A stretch of DNA of 64,000 nt from Rhizobium etli 8C-3 (GTDB lineage Bacteria; Pseudomonadota; Alphaproteobacteria; Rhizobiales; Rhizobiaceae), in the NCBI RefSeq assembly GCF_001908375.1, contig NZ_CP017244.1:1984001-2048000 (forward strand). The letters are read 5' to 3'. The notes beneath the pieces are model-generated. The model did not search any database and was not told the DNA's origin. It saw nothing but the letters and a program-made list of their open reading frames with translations. Positions 52,706 through 60,498 of this stretch are shown here, piece after piece. Within the stretch, counting starts at the first letter, position 1; each line of letters begins with the position of its first letter. The translations under genes and the position numbers were made by a program.

Positions 52706-53701
52706 TCAGGACCCGAAGAATTCAAAGAAGGTCCCGACGCCTCGTTCAATCGCATTGCTGTAGATCTTCGACGCTGTCGTATTGTCCTGGATGGCCATGC
52801 CAGTGGAATCGAAAATCGTCACCTCATCGTCGCGCTCTCTCCCTGGTTTGCTGCCCAGCAATATCTCTCCGATTTCGCCATGGATGCCGTTCTTGGTGAT
52901 GATATGCCTCTCGAGCGGATGCCAGGTTTCGCCCTTCTCGCTGCATTGCGCGATCGAGTCGACGACGACTTTTGCATTTCTGAATATCTCAGGATCCAGT
53001 TCCTGTTTGCCGCGTTGATCCGTGCCAATCGCGACGATGTGCGTGCCGGGTCTTATCCAATCGGCTTCCACGAGCGAGCCTTTCCCGCGCGTCGTCGTAA
53101 CCAGGATGTCGGCCTGCTCGACCGCATCCTTCTTGGAGCGCGCAACGACGACCGGAATGCCGAAGTCCTTTTCGATATCGGCTTTAAACCGGGAAAGCGT
53201 ATCCCCGCTATTGTCCCACGCATGGATCTCTTCGATTTTCATGACCTCCCGGATCGCTCGGATTTGCATTCTAGCTTGGTTTCCGGTCCCGATCGACGTT
53301 ATCCTGCGAGCACCTTTCCGCGCCAGGACCTTTACGGAAACGGCGCCGGCGGCGCCGGTTCTTAAGCCGGTGATCAGGCTGCCGTCCATAACGCAGATCA
53401 GCGCGCCGTTTCTGGCGTCGAACAACAGAATGGTCCCCATCCCGTTCGGTACGCCGAATGCGGTCGGATTATCGACAAATCCTCCCGAAGACGTCTTCAT
53501 CGAGATAAGGTCATTGGCTTTGTAGTAACCGAGCTTAAAATCAATTTCGCTGCCGGGCGACGGGAGGTGCATTCCTATATAATCGGGCTGCTCGACCTGC
53601 TCGCTATTGAAGGCTTTGTACGCCTCCTCGACGGCAGCGATAACGTCCTTCATAGCGATCAGTGTGCTGACTTCTTCTTTCTTGAGAAGCAGGGTTTTCA
53701 C
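52706..53701 (-). CDS. Ornithine cyclodeaminase/mu-crystallin family protein (EutC/imine-reductase-like)
   Basis: A 331-residue NAD(P)-dependent enzyme of the OCD family. Family landmarks are [20 protein letters not shown], the substrate-contacting [20 protein letters not shown] and the nucleotide loop [19 protein letters not shown], followed by [20 protein letters not shown] and [20 protein letters not shown]. Members either cyclise ornithine to proline or reduce imines (alanine dehydrogenase, iminosuccinate reductase, EutC). The start is a GTG at 53701 with GGGAG seven bases upstream. The neighbouring dehydratase makes imines or enamines, so an imine-reducing role is favoured. Confidence 0.9.
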   Translation of the reverse strand: MKTLLLKKEEVSTLIAMKDVIAAVEEAYKAFNSEQVEQPDYIGMHLPSPGSEIDFKLGYYKANDLISMKTSSGGFVDNPTAFGVPNGMGTILLFDARNGALICVMDGSLITGLRTGAAGAVSVKVLARKGARRITSIGTGNQARMQIRAIREVMKIEEIHAWDNSGDTLSRFKADIEKDFGIPVVVARSKKDAVEQADILVTTTRGKGSLVEADWIRPGTHIVAIGTDQRGKQELDPEIFRNAKVVVDSIAQCSEKGETWHPLERHIITKNGIHGEIGEILLGSKPGRERDDEVTIFDSTGMAIQDNTTASKIYSNAIERGVGTFFEFFGS

Positions 53702-53756
53702 ATACTTTCTCCCATTATTGGTCCGAAGCCTAAATCTTTAATCGGAGCCTGAAACC

Positions 53757-55211
53757 TTAAACCAGTCCGCCGATGTGGAAGCTCTTCATTTCCAGGTATT
53801 CCTCAATGCCTGCCTGAGCGCCTTCGCGTCCAAGACCAGATTGCTTGACGCCGCCGAAGGGAGCCACTTCGGTCGAAATCGCACCAGTGTTGAGGCCGAC
53901 CATGCCGAATTCCAGCGCCTCGCCCACGCGCCAGGAGCGTTTCAGGCTCTCGGTGTAGAAATAGGCCGCGAGTCCAAATGGTGTCCCGTTGGCGATCTCG
54001 ATCGCCTCCTCTTCCGTTTCGAACCGGAACAACGGGGCAACAGGGCCGAAGGTCTCTTCGGTGGCCAGCAGCATGTCGGTGGTTGCGCCGGTGAGCACGA
54101 TCGGCGTTGCATATTGCTTACCATCCAACGAGCGACCGCGGGCCGAAATAGTGGCGCCCTTTGCAACCGCATCTTCCACGTGACGATCGATTTTTTCTAT
54201 GGCCGCCGCGTTGATCATCGGACCGATGTCGATGCCGGCCTCGACGCCTGGACCGACTTTCATTGCATTGACCCGGGCGCCCAGCTTCTCGGCAAAGGCG
54301 TCGTAGACGCCGGCCTGTACCAGTATGCGGTTGGCGCAGACGCAGGTCTGACCGCCATTGCGGAACTTCGAGGCGATGGCGCCTTCGACGGCAAGATCGA
54401 GATCGGCATCATCGAAGACGATGAAGGGTGCGTTTCCGCCGAGCTCGAGACTCAACCGCTTCACGCTGTCTGCGGCGCCGCGCATCAGGAGCGAACCGAC
54501 GCGTGTGGAGCCGGTGAAGGAGATTTTCCGCACCGTTTCATTCGCCATCATTTCATTGCCGATTTCGGCCGGCATGCCGGTGACGATGTTGATGACACCA
54601 CGGGGAATGCCGGCCCGCTCCGCAAGGACACCGAGGGCGAGCGCCGAGAGCGGAGTGAACTCCGATGGCTTAATGACAACGGTGCATCCCGCGGCCAAGG
54701 CGGGAGCCACCTTGCGGGTAATCATCGCGTTGGGGAAGTTCCAAGGTGTGACGATCGCGCAAACGCCGACCGCCTCCTTTAGTACGACGATCCGGCGATC
54801 TGCTGTAGGCGACGGAATAGTGTGACCACCGATGCGACGGGCTTCTTCAGCAAACCATTTGACGAAGGAAGCACCGTAACGGATCTCGACGCGTGCTTCA
54901 TCGAGCGGCTTGCCTTGCTCGAGGGTGAGGAGCAGGGCAAGATCCTCGAGATTCTCGATCATCAGCGCATGCCAGCGCTCAAGCAAGGCGGCGCGTTCGG
55001 CGTGGGTCTTCTTCTTCCAACTCTTGAATGCCTTTGCCGCCGCGTCGATCGCAGCACGTGTCTCAGCCTGTCCCATATCTGGGACGGTACCTATAGTCGT
55101 CTGGCTGGCGGGGTCGATGACGTCAATCGTCTTTGAGGAGCTGGCTTTCACCCAGGTGCCGTCGATCAGGCCGACTTGCCGAAATAGATCCTTGTCTTTC
55201 AACTGATGCAT
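53757..55211 (-). CDS. gabD: Succinate-semialdehyde dehydrogenase (GabD type)
   Basis: A 484-residue aldehyde dehydrogenase with GabD features. ITPWNFPNAMITRKVAPALA lies in the cofactor site, FTGSTRVGSLLMRGAADSVK is the nucleotide loop, the general base is in LSLELGGNAPFIVFDDADLD and the catalytic Cys in NGGQTCVCANRILVQAG. The N-terminal IDGTWVKASSSKTIDVIDPA and C-terminal SGLGREGAQAGIEEYLEMKS also match GabD. It oxidises succinate semialdehyde, or a similar omega-aldehyde such as glutarate semialdehyde, to the acid. GGAG supports the ATG. Position next to an amine oxidase suggests it completes oxidation of an amino or acyl-amino substrate to a TCA-cycle acid. Confidence 0.88.
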   Translation of the reverse strand: MHQLKDKDLFRQVGLIDGTWVKASSSKTIDVIDPASQTTIGTVPDMGQAETRAAIDAAAKAFKSWKKKTHAERAALLERWHALMIENLEDLALLLTLEQGKPLDEARVEIRYGASFVKWFAEEARRIGGHTIPSPTADRRIVVLKEAVGVCAIVTPWNFPNAMITRKVAPALAAGCTVVIKPSEFTPLSALALGVLAERAGIPRGVINIVTGMPAEIGNEMMANETVRKISFTGSTRVGSLLMRGAADSVKRLSLELGGNAPFIVFDDADLDLAVEGAIASKFRNGGQTCVCANRILVQAGVYDAFAEKLGARVNAMKVGPGVEAGIDIGPMINAAAIEKIDRHVEDAVAKGATISARGRSLDGKQYATPIVLTGATTDMLLATEETFGPVAPLFRFETEEEAIEIANGTPFGLAAYFYTESLKRSWRVGEALEFGMVGLNTGAISTEVAPFGGVKQSGLGREGAQAGIEEYLEMKSFHIGGLV

Positions 55212-55510
55212 GTTGTTTCTCCGTGGCGTTCGGTCATTACTTTAAATGCCATGCTTTACCGTCCCAACCCGAGGGACGTCAGCCCGGCCGACCGCCGAGA
55301 TGAACTGACGGCAGCTGCAGCGGTCGGAGGTCGCGATTTGATAGAGCCATCGTCCTGTTTCGACATGATCCTAGCGATGAACGGGAAGCAGAATGCGTCG
55401 CAGTCGGCTACCTTGACGAAACAAAATGATGTGGTTGACTGCTTAACAGTCTTTTATTCGGAGAGCACTCTAACGGGAGCGGACGCGCAATCTGAAGAGC
55501 ACCGAGGGCG
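55212..55510. promoter_or_regulatory. Gap with a GACTG-N5-CAGTC dyad
   Basis: 299 bases between the FAD oxidase stop and the dehydrogenase start, long enough for a separate promoter. GACTG (55437-55441) and CAGTC (55447-55451) flank CTTAA, and TTTTATT follows on the plus strand. It could be an operator for a GntR-like regulator or a weak terminator. No gene was recognised. Confidence 0.4.
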
Positions 55511-56821
55511 TCAACGGCGTGCTCGATAGAACGCTATCTGATCCTGGATCCGGTAACCTCGGATAATTGCAGGCATGAACCAAGGATTGCCACTGTAGAG
55601 AGGAATTGACGCGGGCGGCCGAAAATCAAACGCCGAACGGGCCTGCTCTGTATGGCCCAGAAGTTTGTGAGCAGCGCGCGTTCCCACCCACGGCGCCCAG
55701 ACCACGCCTGAACCGCAGAAGCCAGTTGCATAGACCACCCCTTCCCGCTCGAAGATCCTGGGCAGCATGTCGCGATGCATGGCAACGTTGCCAAACCAAG
55801 TGTGGGACAGTTTGACGTTTTCCAGCTCCGGAAACAGGTTGACAAGCCCGTTGCGCAGATAGAGCTTGGGCTCAATGGGATCGCCCCTTCGTGAGCTGTC
55901 GCGGCCGCCGAGCAGAATGCGCTTTCCGTCCGGCGTGGGCCGGTAATAGAATCCAAGCTGACGGCCTTCCGTCATCATCATCTGCTTCGGCATCAAGCGC
56001 GCCATGACATCTGGTGCAAGCTCTTCCGTAACGATGATACGGCTTCGGACCGGCACCAGCCGGCGACGCAGATAAGGTACTGCGCCGTCTGTGTACCCAT
56101 CTGTGCACACGAGAACTTGACGGGCCCGTACAGCCCCCGCGGAGGTCGACACCACGAAGGCTGACCCCTCCTTTTCGATCGAATTCACACGAGTTCCAGA
56201 ATGGATCACCAATCCGGAGGCAAGTGCTACGCGCAACAATTCGGCATGGAATTTTGCCGGGTGCAGTCCCCCAATATCCATTCGCACCATGCCGCCGCGA
56301 TAGAAGTCGGTGCCGATATACTTCCCTTGTTCGCGGTAAGGTACACCATATGCTTCAATGCCGAGCTTTTTTGCCAAAAGTTCAGCGCTGCGCGCAGTCT
56401 TCTCATAATCTTCGAATCCCACAACGCCTTTGAATTGACCCGTAAGCCGGAAATCGCAATCTAGCCCTTCAGTTTTGATCAGGTTGTAGACGAATTCACG
56501 TGCGATCTTGCCCTCGGCCTCGATCGCGATCGCCTTTTCCTCGCCGAACCGCCGCGTGATGGTCGCGTAATCCGGACGAATGCTTCCGCTCGTAATCCCG
56601 CCGTTGCGGGACGACGCTCCCTCGCCCGGATTCATCGCGTCAAACGCAGCTACTGACCGACCTTCGCGCGCGAGAACCAGGCCCGCCGACAAGCCGGCAT
56701 AACCGGCACCGACGATCACGATATCCAGGTTCTTTGTTAGAGGCTGCTTCGGCAAAGGTCTTACAGGCGCCGCCTCCCACCAATATGGAGTGTCGTTTTC
56801 GGCGATCTTATATTCTTTCAT
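55511..56821 (-). CDS. FAD-dependent oxidoreductase (PuuB/DAO family)
   Basis: A 436-residue flavoprotein. The N-terminal AENDTPYWWEAAPVRPLPKQ is a signature of a rhizobial amine oxidase subgroup. LDIVIVGAGYAGLSAGLVLA binds FAD and NPGEGASSRNGGITSGSIRP corresponds to the GASGRNGG motif of PuuB. The C-terminal FAD contact is VVYATGFCGSGVVWAPWVGT. AGAGC lies before the ATG at 56821, inside the open frame. It follows the dipeptide-type permease gene by 50 bases and so belongs to the importer operon. It would release an aldehyde and ammonia from an imported amine, handing it to the GabD-like enzyme; the substrate is unknown. Confidence 0.88.
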   Translation of the reverse strand: MKEYKIAENDTPYWWEAAPVRPLPKQPLTKNLDIVIVGAGYAGLSAGLVLAREGRSVAAFDAMNPGEGASSRNGGITSGSIRPDYATITRRFGEEKAIAIEAEGKIAREFVYNLIKTEGLDCDFRLTGQFKGVVGFEDYEKTARSAELLAKKLGIEAYGVPYREQGKYIGTDFYRGGMVRMDIGGLHPAKFHAELLRVALASGLVIHSGTRVNSIEKEGSAFVVSTSAGAVRARQVLVCTDGYTDGAVPYLRRRLVPVRSRIIVTEELAPDVMARLMPKQMMMTEGRQLGFYYRPTPDGKRILLGGRDSSRRGDPIEPKLYLRNGLVNLFPELENVKLSHTWFGNVAMHRDMLPRIFEREGVVYATGFCGSGVVWAPWVGTRAAHKLLGHTEQARSAFDFRPPASIPLYSGNPWFMPAIIRGYRIQDQIAFYRARR

Positions 56822-56871
56822 GAGCTCTGCTCTTTTACTAGTTTCGACCCAGTCCGGGAAGAACAACGTTG

Positions 56872-57750
56872 TCAGCCGTGGTCGCCCCGCACATCAAGCG
56901 CGTCACGCAGCCCATCTCCGATAAAATTGAAGCTGGTGACGGCAATCGTGATTGCCGCACCCGGAATGATCGCGAGCCAGGGGGCGGTCCCGAGATACTG
57001 CTGTGCTCCATTCAACATGTTGCCCCAGCTTGGAAGAGGCGGCTGAATGCCATAACCGAGGAAGCTGATATACGCCTCCATCAGGATGGCTCGCGCGATG
57101 GTCAACGTCGAAGCAACAATGATCGGACCGATTGCGTTGGGCAGGATCTCGCGGAACATGATATGCGTTCGGCTCAGACCCAGCATCCGCCCAGCCTGAA
57201 CGAATTCCCTTTCACGGAGCGAGCGAACCTCTGTCTCGACGATGCGCGCCACCTCCATCCAGCTGCTGGCGGCGATAACAACGGTGATCATGATCGCGCT
57301 TGGTTTGAGTGCGGCGGCAAGCGCAAGCACGAGGAAGATCGAAGGGAAGGCGAGGAAACCGTCCACTGTGCGCATCAGCGCCGCCCCGATCCAGCCGCCG
57401 CGATATCCCGCGATCACACCGACGATCGTCCCGACGAGAGTGGACAGGAGCATTGCGGAAAAGCCGACGAGCAGCGAGATCCGGCCGGCCATGAATAGCC
57501 GCGCCGCGATATCCCGCCCGAGAGGGTCAGTACCGAGATAATGATGACCGGTGAACGGACCAGCGAAGCGCGCACGAAGGTCAATATAAAGAGAGTCATA
57601 AGGAAGAATGTACGGTCCAAGGACGCATGCAAGCGTCAGAGCCAAAATCATCGCCATCCCCAGCAGTGCGAGATGATGGCTCATGAAGCGGTGTGCAGCG
57701 CGGCTGTTCCACCAACGGTCCGACCCGGGATTTGCAGCAATAGCGGTCAT
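56872..57750 (-). CDS. ABC transporter permease, DppC type
   Basis: A 292-residue permease with the DppC N-terminal pattern (AHRFMSHHLALLGMAMILAL, then GPFTGHHYLGTDPLGRDIAA). About six membrane segments are visible, and the EAA loop reads QAGRMLGLSRTHIMFREILPN. LMEAYISFLGYGIQPPLPSW is a typical family end motif. It is the second channel subunit of the importer encoded at 56872-62163, 30 bases downstream of the DppB-like gene. The ligand cannot be deduced from the permease, but the attached catabolic genes argue for an amino-acid-like compound over peptides. Confidence 0.92.
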   Translation of the reverse strand: MTAIAANPGSDRWWNSRAAHRFMSHHLALLGMAMILALTLACVLGPYILPYDSLYIDLRARFAGPFTGHHYLGTDPLGRDIAARLFMAGRISLLVGFSAMLLSTLVGTIVGVIAGYRGGWIGAALMRTVDGFLAFPSIFLVLALAAALKPSAIMITVVIAASSWMEVARIVETEVRSLREREFVQAGRMLGLSRTHIMFREILPNAIGPIIVASTLTIARAILMEAYISFLGYGIQPPLPSWGNMLNGAQQYLGTAPWLAIIPGAAITIAVTSFNFIGDGLRDALDVRGDHG

Positions 57751-57780
57751 GACGAGTGTCTCCTGTTGGGCGAAATGCGC

Positions 57781-58731
57781 TTAACTCATCCGAATGCGGG
57801 GATCGACGATCGCCACGGCGATGTCCGCGATCAGATTGCCCAGGATGACAAGTATTGCGGAGAACATCAGCAATCCCATCACCACCGGATAATCGCTATA
57901 TCCGAGACTATCGAGAAACAGCCGGCCCATTCCCGGCCAAGTAAATACCGTTTCGGTAACAAGCGCCCCCGTAAGGATGCTGGGAAGTTGCATGCCCGCG
58001 AGCGTGATCATGGGCAGCAGGGCATTGCCGACGACGTGCTTCATCAGGATCCTGCGTTCACTCAAGCCCTTGGCACGGGCAGTCTTCACAAATTCCTGGC
58101 TGATGACATCAAGCGTCGCCGTCCGCATATAACGGCTCCAAATCGCCACATGGACCAGAGCGAGCACGACGCTCGGCAGGATCAAATGGTGCAGATAGTT
58201 CAGAAGGGAGCCATCGCCAACCGTGTACATGTTGCCGGCAGGCAGCCAACCCAGTTGCAGAGAAAAAACATAGATACCGACCAATCCGAACCAGAAGGTC
58301 GGAATCGATAGTGCCACCATGGCCCCCACAGTGGCCAGATAGTCAAACGCCGAATAGCGGTGCGTGGCGCCACGGATGCCAATCCAGGTGCCGATTGCGA
58401 TCGCTATCACCGTGGAAGAACCCATCAACAGCAGGGTCGCGGAAAGGTGACGGCCGATGACACTCAACACCGTTGCCCCATCCCGGAACGAGTGCCCCCA
58501 ATCGCCCTGCAGCAGGCGCCAAGCCCAGTCCAGGTACTGCATCCAAAGAGGGCGGTTCAGCCCAAGCTGTTCCTTGAGGCGGTCGAGATCTTCCTGGGTC
58601 ATCCCGGGGTCGAGGCCGTACTGCGCCAACGGGCCGCCCGGTATCAGATTCAGGATGGTGAATCCGATGATCGAAACTATCACCAGTAGGATGAGGCTCT
58701 GGTAAAGCCGGTTAAGTAGGAAGCCGCTCAT
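57781..58731 (-). CDS. ABC transporter permease, DppB type
   Basis: A 316-residue permease. It starts with the DppB-typical LNRLYQSLILLVIVSIIGFT and the motif LIPGGPLAQYGLDPGMTQED, then GLNRPLWMQYLDWAWRLLQG and the amphipathic DWGHSFRDG. The EAA loop reads KTARAKGLSERRILMKHVVG. The end carries ADIAVAIVDPRIRMS, the conserved D-PR-R tail. GGAGAG before the ATG supports the start. It lies 67 bases after the receptor gene, behind a GC-rich hairpin. Confidence 0.93.
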   Translation of the reverse strand: MSGFLLNRLYQSLILLVIVSIIGFTILNLIPGGPLAQYGLDPGMTQEDLDRLKEQLGLNRPLWMQYLDWAWRLLQGDWGHSFRDGATVLSVIGRHLSATLLLMGSSTVIAIAIGTWIGIRGATHRYSAFDYLATVGAMVALSIPTFWFGLVGIYVFSLQLGWLPAGNMYTVGDGSLLNYLHHLILPSVVLALVHVAIWSRYMRTATLDVISQEFVKTARAKGLSERRILMKHVVGNALLPMITLAGMQLPSILTGALVTETVFTWPGMGRLFLDSLGYSDYPVVMGLLMFSAILVILGNLIADIAVAIVDPRIRMS

Positions 58732-58763
58732 TCAACTCTCCTCATGACATCGCCAATGGATGG

Positions 58764-58790
58764 GCCGCCGCCGCAACTCGCGACGGCGGC
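58764..58790 (-). promoter_or_regulatory. GC-rich stem-loop after the receptor gene
   Basis: GCCGCCG (58764-58770) pairs with CGGCGGC (58784-58790); after one mismatch the stem continues with CGC and GCG around the loop AACTC. It starts a few bases beyond the receptor stop on the minus strand and mirrors the hairpins behind the other binding-protein genes here. Confidence 0.6.
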
Positions 58791-58798
58791 TCCGGAGA

Positions 58799-60469
58799 TC
58801 AGCTCTTCCAATGCCATCCGGCGGCATGCCAAGATGCCACGCGGGTGTTGGCGTTCGCCTTGAAGCCCTCTAGTCCTTCCTTACGGCCGAACACGTTGGT
58901 GTACGCAAACAGCGGCAGGAACGGCAGGTCCTGACGGACGATTTCCTGCACGCGGAAGTAAATTGCCCTTCGCTCTTCGGGGTCAAACGTACGGGCACCC
59001 TTTTCGAGCAGCGCGTCTACCTCCGGGTTGGAGTATTGGCCGGTATTTGATCCTTTTCCGCCTTTCGCGACAATCGCGCGGGTGTGCAGGCGGTTCGTCA
59101 CGTCGGGGTCCGCCGCGATGACATAGGTCACACCTGAGATTGCCGAGTCGAACTGCGATTTGAGCCAGAAATCGCCCCACATCACTGCTCCAGGCAGGTT
59201 TGATATGGTCATCTCCACCCCGATTTCGGCAAAGGTCTGCTGCAGGAATTGCTGCACTTGTTCACGCAGATTGTTGCCTGCCGTTGTTGCATTGGAAAAC
59301 GACAAGCGAACGCCATCCTTGGCGCGCACTCCATCCGATCCGGGCACCCAGCCCGCCTCATCGAGGATTTGGCGCGCCCGGTCCAGGTTGTACTCCTGTG
59401 CCGGGAGGTTCGGATTGTAGTAGTAGGATTGCTGCGGCATGAAGGTCTCGGTGAGGTTACCTACGCCATAATAGATCGCATCGATAATCGCTTTTCTGTC
59501 CATAGCGGCATAGAGAGCCTGGCGAACCGCCGGATCCTTGAATTGCGGTTTCTCAAGGTTGAGATAAATCGACTCGACCGACGCCCCCGGTTCCAGGGTC
59601 ACTACGCGATCCGACAATTTACTGGCTTCCGCGTAGTGGTCGGCGGTAATGTAAGCTTGGTCGACAAGGTCGATATCGCCGCTCTTGAACTGGGTGTAGA
59701 GCACCGTCATGTCCGGAATGTATTTGAAGACGAGCCGCTCGAGATAAGGACCTTCCCCGAAATATTCCGCGTTCGCGACGAGTTCGATATGATCGCCAGC
59801 GATGCGTTGCGCCCACTTGAATGCTCCAGTGCCAATAGGCGCTTGATTGAAGCCGGCGGCGTTCGGATCTGCCTCCTTCTCGAGAAGGTGCTTCGGCACC
59901 ATGAAGGTCTCGGCGAGAAACGACAAGTAGGGCGCGAAAACGGACTCCATCCGCCAGGTGATCTCCGTGGGTGAGATCACCTTGATATCACGCACTAATG
60001 AATGGCCGCTCGTGCGCCATGCTCGGAATTTGGGGTTGGTGATGAGTTCGAGAGTGAACTTCACATCTTCCGCCGTAAAGGGCGCACCATCGTGCCAGCG
60101 GACGTCGTCGCGCAGACGAATGTGCCACAGCAGGCCGTCCTGCGAGATGCCGCCATTCTTCTGGCTTGGTACTTCGGCCGCGAGATTGGGCTGGAGGACG
60201 CCTTGGGGGTCCATTCGAAACAGCGCATCAAACACCGAGAAATGCACGGCGTCGTCAACCTCGGTATGCGCCATCAGCGGATTGAAGACAGTAGGCTCTT
60301 GCGAAAGCCCGACGACCACGCGCCCGGTCGGCTTGGCAGGGGCGGTCTGGCCAAAGGCCGGTGACCCCAAAAGGTTTGGTGCGACGAGGCCCGCGAGCCC
60401 CCCAGCTGCCATCAGGCGCAGGGTCTCGCGTCGAGAATAGGTCTGTTTAGTCGTTTCAACCTTGGTCAT
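58799..60469 (-). CDS. ABC transporter substrate-binding protein, family 5 (Tat-exported)
   Basis: A 556-residue periplasmic receptor of the SBP_bac_5 family. The N terminus has a twin-arginine-type signal (YSRRETLRLMAAGGLAGLVA) cleaved near AFG|QT, residue about 40. The mature protein shows VVVGLSQEPTVFNPLMAHTE, the family hallmark WHIRLRDDVRWHDGAPFTAE and DVKFTLELITNP, and EAGWVPGSDGVRAKDGVRLS. GAGGAGAC before the ATG gives a strong start. It is only a distant relative of the receptor at 1282. The genes downstream (amine oxidase, GabD, OCD) suggest that the ligand is an amino compound that feeds those enzymes. Confidence 0.92.
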   Translation of the reverse strand: MTKVETTKQTYSRRETLRLMAAGGLAGLVAPNLLGSPAFGQTAPAKPTGRVVVGLSQEPTVFNPLMAHTEVDDAVHFSVFDALFRMDPQGVLQPNLAAEVPSQKNGGISQDGLLWHIRLRDDVRWHDGAPFTAEDVKFTLELITNPKFRAWRTSGHSLVRDIKVISPTEITWRMESVFAPYLSFLAETFMVPKHLLEKEADPNAAGFNQAPIGTGAFKWAQRIAGDHIELVANAEYFGEGPYLERLVFKYIPDMTVLYTQFKSGDIDLVDQAYITADHYAEASKLSDRVVTLEPGASVESIYLNLEKPQFKDPAVRQALYAAMDRKAIIDAIYYGVGNLTETFMPQQSYYYNPNLPAQEYNLDRARQILDEAGWVPGSDGVRAKDGVRLSFSNATTAGNNLREQVQQFLQQTFAEIGVEMTISNLPGAVMWGDFWLKSQFDSAISGVTYVIAADPDVTNRLHTRAIVAKGGKGSNTGQYSNPEVDALLEKGARTFDPEERRAIYFRVQEIVRQDLPFLPLFAYTNVFGRKEGLEGFKANANTRVASWHAAGWHWKS

Positions 60470-60498
60470 GATGTCTCCTCCCTAGTGGACGTTGAGAT

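Noticed and set aside
51569..53701. Ectoine/hydroxyectoine degradation operon
   Set aside because: Only EutB/EutC-like genes are present; the ectoine hydrolase, the deacetylase partner and the ectoine importer are not in the window.
53775..54782. 335-codon plus-strand frame opposite gabD
   Set aside because: Antisense shadow of a complete aldehyde dehydrogenase; no independent evidence.
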